The notes under the pieces were generated by a model that was given only the letters and a program-made list of their open reading frames with translations, did no database searches and was not told the DNA's origin. A stretch of 64,000 nucleotides of DNA, taken from positions 1 through 64,000 of the forward strand of contig CADCDA010000008.1 of the NCBI GenBank assembly GCA_902800025.1. Reading direction: 5' to 3'. Positions 52,124 to 59,797 of the stretch are shown here, in pieces. The translations under genes and the position numbers were made by a program. The number at the start of each line of letters is the position of its first letter. The first letter of the stretch is position 1. The DNA is from an uncultured Erysipelotrichaceae bacterium. Its GTDB lineage: Bacteria > Bacillota_I > Bacilli_A > RFN20 > CAG-826.

Positions 52124-52960
52124 CTATTTATCCATTTCTTTTAATGCGATAGGAAAATATATTCTCCACGCTTTTTCATTATGTTCTTGCGACATATCAC
52201 ACAAATACTTAACTTGGTCATTTGTATATCCGTTTTTTAAAAAATATACGTATGTTTCTTTTGTTCTTTTGATAAACCATGATTCAAAGCCAACTCCACC
52301 AACATAAAAATATTGCCTTGGGAGATTTAAATTGAAGTTTCTATCCAAATACTTCTTATAAGAATCAATCCTAAATAAGAAAAAGGCTGGAGAAAAATTC
52401 AAGCAATATTTAATCTTTTCTGGATAAGTTAAACCGAGATGAAACGCCATTAATCCACCCGCAGAAGATCCACCAATTCCGGTGTGTTCTTTATCCGATA
52501 ACGTGTAGAAAGTCTTATCAATGTCTGGTTTCACCGTTTCAAAAATGAACTTTCCAAGTAAAGAAGCATATCCAGCGTTAGGTAATTTAGTCACTTTACG
52601 TGGAACGAGTTCTTCAGGAATCATTTCTAACATTCTGTCATCACCATCAAATGGAGCGTCTACACCAACGACGATATATCCTTCGCTTTCACCATTACGA
52701 ATCATTTCTTCAATTATTTCATCTATTCCCCATTCACCAACAAACGAAGTATAGTCATCAAAAAGATTCTTTCCATCTAGCATATATAGAACTTTGAATC
52801 TCTTATCTGGATTATCAAAATCATATGTGGAAGGAATATAGACTCTTATTAGTCTTTCTTTTGATGGATTCTTTGTTTCAAAATGAAAAGTTTTTGTGAA
52901 CACTCTTGCGCCTTCACAAATTGTATTAGGGGTCTTTTCCCAAAGTTTGTATCCGTTCAT
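52124..52960 (-). CDS. Esterase of the alpha/beta-hydrolase fold
   Basis: This 278-residue cytoplasmic esterase resembles the Fes/IroE or esterase-D type. It has VLYMLDGKNLFDD, the nucleophile motif GGSSAGGLMAFH (Ser in G-x-S-x-G), and a late histidine in SQEHNEKAW. No signal peptide. TATAAT lies about nine bases before ATG 52960 with no ribosome site, a clear example of the apparent leaderless arrangement. Substrate could be an acyl ester on sugar or siderophore; not decidable. Confidence 0.85.
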   Translation of the reverse strand: MNGYKLWEKTPNTICEGARVFTKTFHFETKNPSKERLIRVYIPSTYDFDNPDKRFKVLYMLDGKNLFDDYTSFVGEWGIDEIIEEMIRNGESEGYIVVGVDAPFDGDDRMLEMIPEELVPRKVTKLPNAGYASLLGKFIFETVKPDIDKTFYTLSDKEHTGIGGSSAGGLMAFHLGLTYPEKIKYCLNFSPAFFLFRIDSYKKYLDRNFNLNLPRQYFYVGGVGFESWFIKRTKETYVYFLKNGYTNDQVKYLCDMSQEHNEKAWRIYFPIALKEMDK

Positions 52961-52991
52961 CTTCTATATTATAGAACAATTCATAAGCATA

Positions 52992-53014
52992 ATAAAAGGG
53001 GCATTCAATGCCCC
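52992..53014 (-). terminator. Terminator of the starch-binding protein gene
   Basis: GGGGCAT and ATGCCCC form a perfect 7-bp stem with TCA/TGA loop, followed on the minus strand by TTTTATTATG. Confidence 0.85.
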
Positions 53015-53034
53015 TAAATCTAATTACCTAACAA

Positions 53035-54198
53035 TTAGTTTTCTTTTCTTTTACGAATGATTAACACTGAGCCAACAGCAATAACAATAAGTGTGACAGA
53101 AATAATAACGATAACTGTGCTTGTTGTAATTGTGTTACTCATATTATTAACTAAGAGGACGTTTGGATTTTTGTCAGACACTAATCTTGTTAATTCGGCA
53201 ATCACTTGTTCACCTGTGAAATTAGCTTTGCTTTCTTTGGAGCTATCAGCCCAAGTGTAGAAAGTCGTTTTATTAAACTGTTGTTGGCAAGTATTTTCTG
53301 TGAATGAAGGATCATTATACTTGTCTAAAATAGCTTGAGCTTCTGATCTCTTTAGTGTGCAAATTGAAGCATCGTTTTTGAACAACTCGGCAACTTCCAT
53401 AACAAGAGCCGCGCCTTTTCCTGCATCCGCATCGCCAACATTTCCATTGTTCCAATAGTAACTTCCAGCCACTAATGGTTGTTTGCCGGATTCAGAACCA
53501 GCATTATTATTAATAATAATCCTTGTGTTTGCTAAATTGATATATGGAACTTCAATATAACCAATTCCACCTAATGCATCACCGTTTTGATAATGGAAAT
53601 CAACACCATCTGTAACAACAGCGATTTCTTTTCCTGGCCAATTACCGAATGGTTTAATGGTCTTGTCGTCTTTGCCTTCTGTCACTTCGTCATAAGCATA
53701 AACATATGTATGTTCCCAGGTTTTTACTTGAACATAAACACCAGCTTTACTAACAGTTGGTTCTTCCGCAAACTCAATATAAATCTTTGAATCCGCAGAA
53801 GTAACAAAGATGTTATATGATGCTGTTAATTTACATTTGATATTAATGTTTCCTTCTCCATCATATCCGTGAACAAAATATCCAGCAGCACCGCCACCAC
53901 CAACTTTTGAATAATCGAGTGTTCCAGCCCAACCATTTGTTGGCCTAATTAAGAACTCTTGATCGGCTTCGATAGGAAAGTCTGTGATAAACGCAGCGTT
54001 TTCTGGCTTTTCACTGTCATAATACATAAATTCAGGAGAGGTCGACCAACTAGTCATGGTTCCAACAATATTATAAGTATCCAGTTTAGCTGGTTCGGCA
54101 CCAACTCTTTTAACAGGCGCTTCTTTTAATCCTGCGGCTAACCCAACTGCAGCAAAGCCTGCTAAAAGCACTGATGCAAAAATGTTTCTGATTTTCAT
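53035..54198 (-). CDS. Secreted starch-binding-like surface protein with C-terminal anchor
   Basis: The protein has 387 residues from ATG 54198, which has AGGAG upstream. A signal peptide (IFASVLLAGFAAVGLAAG) is followed by a beta domain with IVGTMTSW that resembles SusE/pullulanase-type carbohydrate modules. Next is a CBM26-like module (VYAYDEVTEG... NWPGKEIAV), then a helical region with two cysteines. The C-terminal helix plus RKRKEN anchors it; there is no LPXTG. It probably binds starch or related glucans at the surface. A GH13 enzyme is encoded about 4.4 kb away. Confidence 0.75.
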   Translation of the reverse strand: MKIRNIFASVLLAGFAAVGLAAGLKEAPVKRVGAEPAKLDTYNIVGTMTSWSTSPEFMYYDSEKPENAAFITDFPIEADQEFLIRPTNGWAGTLDYSKVGGGGAAGYFVHGYDGEGNINIKCKLTASYNIFVTSADSKIYIEFAEEPTVSKAGVYVQVKTWEHTYVYAYDEVTEGKDDKTIKPFGNWPGKEIAVVTDGVDFHYQNGDALGGIGYIEVPYINLANTRIIINNNAGSESGKQPLVAGSYYWNNGNVGDADAGKGAALVMEVAELFKNDASICTLKRSEAQAILDKYNDPSFTENTCQQQFNKTTFYTWADSSKESKANFTGEQVIAELTRLVSDKNPNVLLVNNMSNTITTSTVIVIISVTLIVIAVGSVLIIRKRKEN

Positions 54199-54380
54199 AT
54201 AAAAATCTCCTATAAATATATCTACTCCTAACAATATAGGAGCCGCCAAAAGCCCTACAAACGAGAGACTTACAGCATACAACAAAAACGCATAATTATA
54301 GTTATAGACGTTCTAGGTTGATACTTTATTTTAAAATTGTTTAGGAAATAAGTAAACATTTATATTGTTTATAAAATAAA

Positions 54381-54402
54381 ACACGCATCAATCTGTGCGT
54401 GT
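54381..54402 (-). terminator. Terminator of the tRNA unit
   Basis: ACACGCA and TGCGTGT form a perfect 7-bp stem followed on the minus strand by TTTATTTT. Confidence 0.75.
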
Positions 54403-54413
54403 AATACTCATGT

Positions 54414-54504
54414 TGGCGGAGATTTAGGGATTTGAACCCTAGCGGGGCTTGCACCCCCTATCGGTTTTCAAGACCGACCCCTTCAACCACTTGGGTAAAT
54501 CTCC
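54414..54504 (-). tRNA. tRNA-Ser (anticodon TGA)
   Basis: The 7-bp acceptor stem GGAGATT/AATCTCC has an encoded CCA. The anticodon arm is CGGT-CTTGAAA-ACCG with anticodon TGA. A long variable arm (GGGG...CCCC) marks class II tRNA-Ser. The T arm AGGG-TTCAAAT-CCCT is normal. It follows the tRNA-CAU gene by 4 bp. Confidence 0.95.
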
Positions 54505-54508
54505 ATAT

Positions 54509-54583
54509 TGGTGGACCCAGTAGATCCCGACACTACAACAACTCCGTTATGAGCGGAGGGCTCTTCCTTTGAGCTATGGGTCC
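54509..54583 (-). tRNA. tRNA with CAT anticodon (Met or Ile2), abnormal T arm
   Basis: The acceptor GGACCCA/TGGGTCC, D arm GCTC/GAGC, anticodon arm CTCCG-CTCATAA-CGGAG and encoded CCA are all good. The T arm reads GTAGT-GTCGGGA-TCTAC. The universal G53-C61 pair is a T-T mismatch, T54 is G and A58 is G. It could be a divergent functional tRNA-Met/Ile2 or a decaying copy. A TATAAT box lies about 15 bp upstream. Confidence 0.75.
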
Positions 54584-54644
54584 GAACTCAAAGCAACAAT
54601 GATTATAACAAAACCTATAAAAATTAAAAGTATTTTTATTATCT

Positions 54645-55520
54645 TTAGAAAGCAAACCACTCAATTACACTAGCGATATATCCAAAGAATACAGAACTAG
54701 CAAAACATATTAAGAGGATGATGAGAGTATCTTTTATAGTTGATTTATTTTTTAATAACACCATCATACCAATGCCAGCGTTAATTAATAATCCAGACAA
54801 TAATGCTCCAAATGGAAGAGCGTTACTTATGTAAAGCTCAGAAATAAGAACACTACTAACACAGTTAGGAATCAAGCCAATAATCGAAGTAAATAATGGA
54901 GTTAAGTAACGATTAGAAATCATGAAGTTAATAAATGTTTCTTCTCCGACCGAGGCAATAATTAAGCCAAGTGCAGTGTTAATGACAAATACAAACAAGA
55001 ATATTTGCAGTGAGTGAATTAATGGATGAATTAAGTGCTTATGCAGTTTAACTTTGCCATGATGGTGATGATGAGGTTCACAAGTGACATCTTTTAATTC
55101 TTCGGTAGTATCAACCACTACTTGTTTCTTATTAATTAAGTCAATAACAAAGCCAATAACAAAGCCAATTAAAAATTTAGAAGCGATAAGTGGGAGCACC
55201 ATAATGGTTTTTGGTCCAGGATGAGTAAGTAAAACAATTAAAGCTTCGTCACTACAGCTAAGAAAGACCGCCGCTAATGTACCCATTGAAATATATTTTT
55301 GGATGTATAGATCAGCAGCTAGAACACTTGTTCCACATTGTGGAATAATGCCAAAGAGCGATCCAAACAAAGGAGCAATCTTATGATTCTTCGTTAAGAA
55401 ATTTGATAGTTTATCTTCGATGAAAGATAGCAAGACATGGAACGCAAAAACAAACGCTAAAACAAGCGCGCTATCTTTAAGAGCATCTAATAAAACTCCG
55501 CTAGCAATTTCCCATGTCAT
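54645..55520 (-). CDS. ArsP2-type heavy-metal exporter-like permease
   Basis: This 291-residue protein has about eight to ten helices in two related halves. Each half has a G-x-I-P-x-C motif (GSLFGIIPQCGTSVLAADLYI and IIGLIPNCVSSVLISELYI), and FLSCSDEALIVLL follows the first. This matches the ArsP_2 (PF11449) putative heavy-metal exporter group, sometimes annotated as a manganese transporter. A central cytoplasmic loop carries CEPHHHHHGKVKLHKH, a likely metal-binding site. Transport and substrate are inferred from family. Confidence 0.82.
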   Translation of the reverse strand: MTWEIASGVLLDALKDSALVLAFVFAFHVLLSFIEDKLSNFLTKNHKIAPLFGSLFGIIPQCGTSVLAADLYIQKYISMGTLAAVFLSCSDEALIVLLTHPGPKTIMVLPLIASKFLIGFVIGFVIDLINKKQVVVDTTEELKDVTCEPHHHHHGKVKLHKHLIHPLIHSLQIFLFVFVINTALGLIIASVGEETFINFMISNRYLTPLFTSIIGLIPNCVSSVLISELYISNALPFGALLSGLLINAGIGMMVLLKNKSTIKDTLIILLICFASSVFFGYIASVIEWFAF

Positions 55521-55623
55521 ACGACATATATTTTATTAGTTTTTGTATTCTTGTAAAGAATAATTTTTTCTTCTCTGCATTTAATTTTTTTGAGATAATT
55601 TTCTTATAAGAGAGGTTTTACAT

Positions 55624-55938
55624 ATGAAAACAATAGGCAACATTTTGTGGCTTATATTAGGAGGATTCTTTGGCGCTATCGAAGCTTTCTTAGAAGGAGT
55701 ACTCCTATGCATTACCATCATTTTTATTCCAGTCGGACTCCAAATGTTCAAGATCCCAAGTGGATTTAAAACAGTTATCAACGTCATTTGGTGTATTACT
55801 GGTGGAATCATCCACTTCCTAGTATACGGATTAGTGGGAGTTATCTTTTGTATTACCATTATTGGTATTCCATTTGGAAAGCAATATTTCAAACTCGCAA
55901 GATTTATTCTCACTCCACTTGGACACGATTTCCAATAA
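55624..55938 (+). CDS. YccF-domain membrane protein
   Basis: This 104-residue protein has two YccF repeats: IGNILWLILGGFFGAIEAFL with ITIIFIPVGLQMFKI, and INVIWCITGGIIHFLVYGL with ITIIGIPFGKQYFKLA, ending TPLGHDF. Function of YccF is unknown. ATG 55624 has GAGAGG upstream. Ends before a bidirectional terminator. Confidence 0.92.
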   Translation: MKTIGNILWLILGGFFGAIEAFLEGVLLCITIIFIPVGLQMFKIPSGFKTVINVIWCITGGIIHFLVYGLVGVIFCITIIGIPFGKQYFKLARFILTPLGHDFQ

Positions 55939-55951
55939 TATAAATAGAAAA

Positions 55952-55985
55952 GAGGGCGTTTCTTATATCGTTTGCCCTCTTTTTA
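55952..55985. terminator. Bidirectional terminator
   Basis: GAGGGC and GCCCTC form a perfect stem, with AAAA on the left and TTTTT on the right, between convergent genes. Confidence 0.85.
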
Positions 55986-56603
55986 TATGCTTTCTTTAAG
56001 ATCTTTAATCTTTTTCTTCCATTCTTTTTTGAAGTCTTCAAATCGTAATGTTTGCAATTCTTTAAACTCTTTTAGTTTGGTGGCTAAGTGCACTGAATAA
56101 GAAAAGTCCACGATCATCATTCCAACGACTCCGCCGATGAAATAGGTATAGATCAAATTTTCACTAATCCAATCTACTGCGCTGACAAAAAATGGATTTG
56201 CTAAAAAATAATATAAAGAACCAACCGCGAGCCAAATTAATGAGAAAGTTGGGCAAATAATACCCATGATATTTCCTTTTCTATTAGAATAATCCCATAA
56301 TTTAACTCCTAAGCCCTTAATGAATATTAGGCCAGCGATAAATTCCACCAAAGTCATCCCAACGCCAATAATAAGGATTCTAACGATAATATCCCAAACT
56401 TGAGATGTGATACCTAATGGGATATTACTAACCGCATATAAAACAACTACTCCACTTCCATAAATAGGAAGATATGGTCCAGTAAGAAAACCGGGGTTCA
56501 CCCACTTCTTCTGAGAGACAAATCTTCTAAAAAATAGTTCGATAACCCAACCCACCAAAGAGCCAGCAACAAAAAGAGTAGAGATGATAACTAAATATTT
56601 CAT
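55983..56603 (-). CDS. CmpB-type putative ABC transporter permease
   Basis: This 206-residue membrane protein has five or six helices. GWVIELFFRRF, NPGFLTGPYLPIYGSG, LVEFIAG, LWDYSNRKGNIMG and IICPTFSLIWLAVGS are the conserved features of the CmpB (PF06541) family, annotated as putative ABC permease; actual function unknown. A Lys-rich C-terminal tail (KKEWKKKIKDLK) is cytoplasmic. TATAAT about 12 bp upstream of ATG and no ribosome site again suggest leaderless expression. Confidence 0.88.
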   Translation of the reverse strand: MKYLVIISTLFVAGSLVGWVIELFFRRFVSQKKWVNPGFLTGPYLPIYGSGVVVLYAVSNIPLGITSQVWDIIVRILIIGVGMTLVEFIAGLIFIKGLGVKLWDYSNRKGNIMGIICPTFSLIWLAVGSLYYFLANPFFVSAVDWISENLIYTYFIGGVVGMMIVDFSYSVHLATKLKEFKELQTLRFEDFKKEWKKKIKDLKESI

Positions 56604-56692
56604 ACATTCACTATTATAAACCCCTTTTATTAAATAAAAATCTCTTTTATCAAATTGTGTTTTTAGGTTTTATTTAGTATACTAAATTTGTT

Positions 56693-58060
56693 ATGAGCGA
56701 ATCGAACAAAACAAAAAAGAGCAGAATACGCACATCCACACTCATTGTCTTAGTAATCACTTCTTTTATTGTAATTACAACCGCGACAATGGGTTCTGTT
56801 TTAACAGTCCAATCAGTCCGTTCAATGAAACGTATGGTGGAAAACAAAACCATTGAAATGGCCACCACTGCTGCTTCGCTTCTTGATGCCCAGTCATTAA
56901 AAGATATGAAAGCGACTGATGTCGACACCCCAGAATACCAAGCTGTTCATGATATTTTAAATTCATTTAAAATTTCTAACGAAGGAACTAGCGGCGAATT
57001 AGCGTTTATTTATTTGTGCAAAGAAATCGCACCTGATAGTTTTATTTTCACAATTGATCCATCCGAAGATCCTGCTGAATGGGGAGAAGTCTTAGAATGG
57101 ACAAGAGCTTTAGACTCCGCTTCAAAAGGTATTCCTTCATTCGATCAGGAGCCTTACACCGATCGATGGGGTACTTTCTATAGTGCATACGCTCCTGTGC
57201 TTGATGAACATAATGACGTAGTTATGATTGTCGGAATTGATGTGTGGGCTTCTTGGTATAAAGAATCCATATGGTCGAACTCTCGTTCCATTATTATCAT
57301 CAGCGCCGTCGCTACTGCTACTGGAATTCTCCTTGGTGTTCTTATTACAATCCGATTAAGAAGAAAGCTTAATAGCTTATCTAATGAGTTCAGTAATTTA
57401 GAAAATGATGTTCATAATCTTTTAAGCGAAATTAAAGAACCAATGGAAAACGATATAGTGAATTCTCAAGACACAAATGGAGATGTTTATACTAAAGACC
57501 AATTGATTCAATTAAGAAATCAGATTCAAAACACTCAAAAAGAAATCAAAGAATTTATCATTTACACGAAAAAACAAGCATATATCGACGCTCTTTCACG
57601 TATCGGTAATCGTGCTGCGTATCATGAAAGATTAAAACAAATCACATTAGATTCTCAACTCGCTGTTATTGTTTTCGATATTAATGGTCTTAAGTGTATT
57701 AACGATATTTATGGTCACGAATATGGCGATAAAGCAATTATTGGAGCGGCCTCAATTTGTAAGAGCATCTTTGATGTCGACAATATTTATCGTATCGGTG
57801 GAGATGAGTTCGTGGTCGTATTAACTGACAAGCCAAAAGAAGAAGTTTTGAAGTTATATGATTCCTTTGGTCAAACTGCAATCGCATACAACCAAAAAGA
57901 AGCACTACCATTTGATTTATATATCTCTAGAGGCATCGCTTTCTTTGATAGAAAAGTCGATAGAACTTACACTGATGTCTTTAATCGGGCAGATGAAGAG
58001 ATGTACAAACGCAAAAAAGAGTTCCATAAGAACAACCCGAACTTCAATAAACGACATTAA
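56693..58060 (+). CDS. Membrane diguanylate cyclase (GGDEF)
   Basis: This 455-residue protein has a helix at about 17-40, an extracellular sensor domain to about 195, a second helix (IIIISAVATATGILLGVLI), a coiled linker and a C-terminal GGDEF domain. The active site is YRIGGDEFVVV, preceded by FDINGLKCINDIYGHEYGD. The position of the inhibitory RxxD site has FDVD, so product inhibition through that site is probably absent. No EAL domain. A TATACT box lies shortly before ATG. It implies cyclic di-GMP signalling in this organism. Confidence 0.92.
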   Translation: MSESNKTKKSRIRTSTLIVLVITSFIVITTATMGSVLTVQSVRSMKRMVENKTIEMATTAASLLDAQSLKDMKATDVDTPEYQAVHDILNSFKISNEGTSGELAFIYLCKEIAPDSFIFTIDPSEDPAEWGEVLEWTRALDSASKGIPSFDQEPYTDRWGTFYSAYAPVLDEHNDVVMIVGIDVWASWYKESIWSNSRSIIIISAVATATGILLGVLITIRLRRKLNSLSNEFSNLENDVHNLLSEIKEPMENDIVNSQDTNGDVYTKDQLIQLRNQIQNTQKEIKEFIIYTKKQAYIDALSRIGNRAAYHERLKQITLDSQLAVIVFDINGLKCINDIYGHEYGDKAIIGAASICKSIFDVDNIYRIGGDEFVVVLTDKPKEEVLKLYDSFGQTAIAYNQKEALPFDLYISRGIAFFDRKVDRTYTDVFNRADEEMYKRKKEFHKNNPNFNKRH

Positions 58061-58061
58061 T

Positions 58062-58550
58062 TTATTTTCTTTCCTCAGGTTTAAGTTTCGCCATATTGAT
58101 GTGGCAATAACCCTGAGGATTTTTATTTAGATAATCTTGATGATATTCTTCAGCAAGATAAAATTTCTTTAAAGGTAATACTTCAATCTTATAATCATTT
58201 TCTAAGTGATCATTAAAATAATCTCTGATTATCTTTTCTTCATTATTGTCTAAATAATAGACGCCTGTACGATATTGAATTCCTTCATCTTCGCCTTGTT
58301 TATTTATTGAATAAGGATCGATAACCCTTAATAAGTATCCTAAAAGTGTTTCTAGAGAAATAATACTTTCATCATATGTGATTTCAACGGTTTCTGAAGC
58401 ATCGTCTTTATGTGACTTTAAATCTTCATAATGTGGGTTTTCAAGCGTTCCATTCGCATAGCCAACTTTAGTATTAACAACTCCTTTAGCGAGTGAGAAG
58501 AACTTTTCAACTCCCCAGAAACATCCACCTGCAAAATAAATCGTTTTCAT
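58062..58550 (-). CDS. msrA: Peptide methionine sulfoxide reductase MsrA
   Basis: This 162-residue protein has the MsrA active site AGGCFWGVEKFF (Cys10), then VGYANG, HYEDLKSHKDDASETVEITYD and the later YRTGVYYLD. It reduces the S form of methionine sulfoxide in proteins or free methionine. Length is normal for a minimal cytoplasmic MsrA. It converges with the diguanylate cyclase gene, with stops 2 bp apart. Confidence 0.95.
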   Translation of the reverse strand: MKTIYFAGGCFWGVEKFFSLAKGVVNTKVGYANGTLENPHYEDLKSHKDDASETVEITYDESIISLETLLGYLLRVIDPYSINKQGEDEGIQYRTGVYYLDNNEEKIIRDYFNDHLENDYKIEVLPLKKFYLAEEYHQDYLNKNPQGYCHINMAKLKPEERK

Positions 58551-58641
58551 ATCTCTATTATTTCATTAAATGTAGCAAACAAAAAGTAGATTGCTTGTTA
58601 ATATATTTGATTTCATTTACTATTTAAGTGAGGAAACACAT

Positions 58642-59766
58642 ATGTTAGGAAACGAAATCATTTACCAGATCTTCCCAAGAAATCATTCAAAGGAAGGGAC
58701 TTTCAAGGCTATTGAAAAAGATTTACCTCGCATCCAAGAATTAGGGGTGGATGTCATTTATCTAATGCCAATCCATGAAATTGGAGTCATCAATAAGAAA
58801 GGAACTTATGGCTCACCATATGCGATTAAAGATTATTTCTCAATCAGTAAAGATTTAGGCACTAAAGAAGATTTTATTGATTTAGTTAACGCTACCCATA
58901 AGTTAGGAATGAAGCTCATCATAGATATGGTTTTTAATCATACTTCTCCAGATAATGTCTTAGTGGAAAGTCATCCAGAATTTTATATCTATAAAAACGG
59001 AAAACTCGGTAATCGAGTTGGTGAGTGGAGTGATGTCGTCGATTTAGATACCTCTAGAGAAGACACTCAAAATTATTTCCTCGAAGTATTAAAATATTGG
59101 GTTTCTTTAGGCGTAAACGGATTTAGATTCGATGTTGCTAGTATGATTCCACTATCATTCTTTAAAAAAGCGAGAGAGGCTTTAGGAAAAGATATCATAT
59201 TCATTGGAGAATCAATCGATTTTGATTTTGCTAACTATTTAAAAGATCAGGGTGAATGTACTACCCCAGATCAAGAAATGTTCCCAACTTTTGATTCATT
59301 ATATAACTATTCTTGGTTTAATCATTTTGAAAGATTCATCAAAGGTGTTGAAGACTTATCTTCATTAGTGGACGCTTTGAATAAAGATGAAGAATCTCTT
59401 GCAGATAAAGGCTTAAGAGTGAACTGCATCGAAAATCATGATCGAGAAAGAATAGCGGGTATCGCTAATAGACAAATGTATGAACTCATCAGTTTCTATT
59501 CATATATTAGAGGTCAATTATTCATCTATGCTGGACAAGAATATGGTATCGAACATCGCCCTGACCTCTTTGAAAAAGATCCAATCAACTGGATCAAAAA
59601 TGATACATATTTAGATATGTATAAAAAGGCTATTGAAGAAAAGAAAAAGCAAAAAAATAATTACAAAATCAAACAAAGATTTGCTAAACTCAATAGCACT
59701 ACGATTGAAGTTGCCAAATACTTAAATCGACAAGTTATCGATAAAAACCAATTTAAATTATTATAG
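58642..59766 (+). CDS. GH13 alpha-amylase-family enzyme
   Basis: The protein has 374 residues from ATG 58642, preceded by GAGGAAACA. TIM-barrel regions are visible: DVIYLMPIHEIG, DMVFNHTS, GFRFDVAS (nucleophile near Asp164), FIGES (acid/base near Glu190) and CIENHDRER (third acid). No signal peptide, so it acts inside the cell, probably on short maltooligosaccharides or related glucosides. It is shorter than most GH13 enzymes and seems to lack the usual C-terminal beta domain beyond a brief tail. A direct partner gene is not visible. Confidence 0.92.
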   Translation: MLGNEIIYQIFPRNHSKEGTFKAIEKDLPRIQELGVDVIYLMPIHEIGVINKKGTYGSPYAIKDYFSISKDLGTKEDFIDLVNATHKLGMKLIIDMVFNHTSPDNVLVESHPEFYIYKNGKLGNRVGEWSDVVDLDTSREDTQNYFLEVLKYWVSLGVNGFRFDVASMIPLSFFKKAREALGKDIIFIGESIDFDFANYLKDQGECTTPDQEMFPTFDSLYNYSWFNHFERFIKGVEDLSSLVDALNKDEESLADKGLRVNCIENHDRERIAGIANRQMYELISFYSYIRGQLFIYAGQEYGIEHRPDLFEKDPINWIKNDTYLDMYKKAIEEKKKQKNNYKIKQRFAKLNSTTIEVAKYLNRQVIDKNQFKLL

Positions 59767-59790
59767 AGAACTTCGGTTCTCTTTTTTTTA
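59765..59790 (+). terminator. Terminator of the GH13 gene
   Basis: AGAGAAC-TTCG-GTTCTCT followed by a T run. A classic UUCG tetraloop hairpin overlapping the stop codon. Confidence 0.9.
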
Positions 59791-59797
59791 TATAGAA

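Noticed and set aside
55581-55913. Minus-strand 110-residue frame opposite yccF
   Set aside because: Antisense to a clear YccF protein with its own ribosome site; no family match and biased composition.
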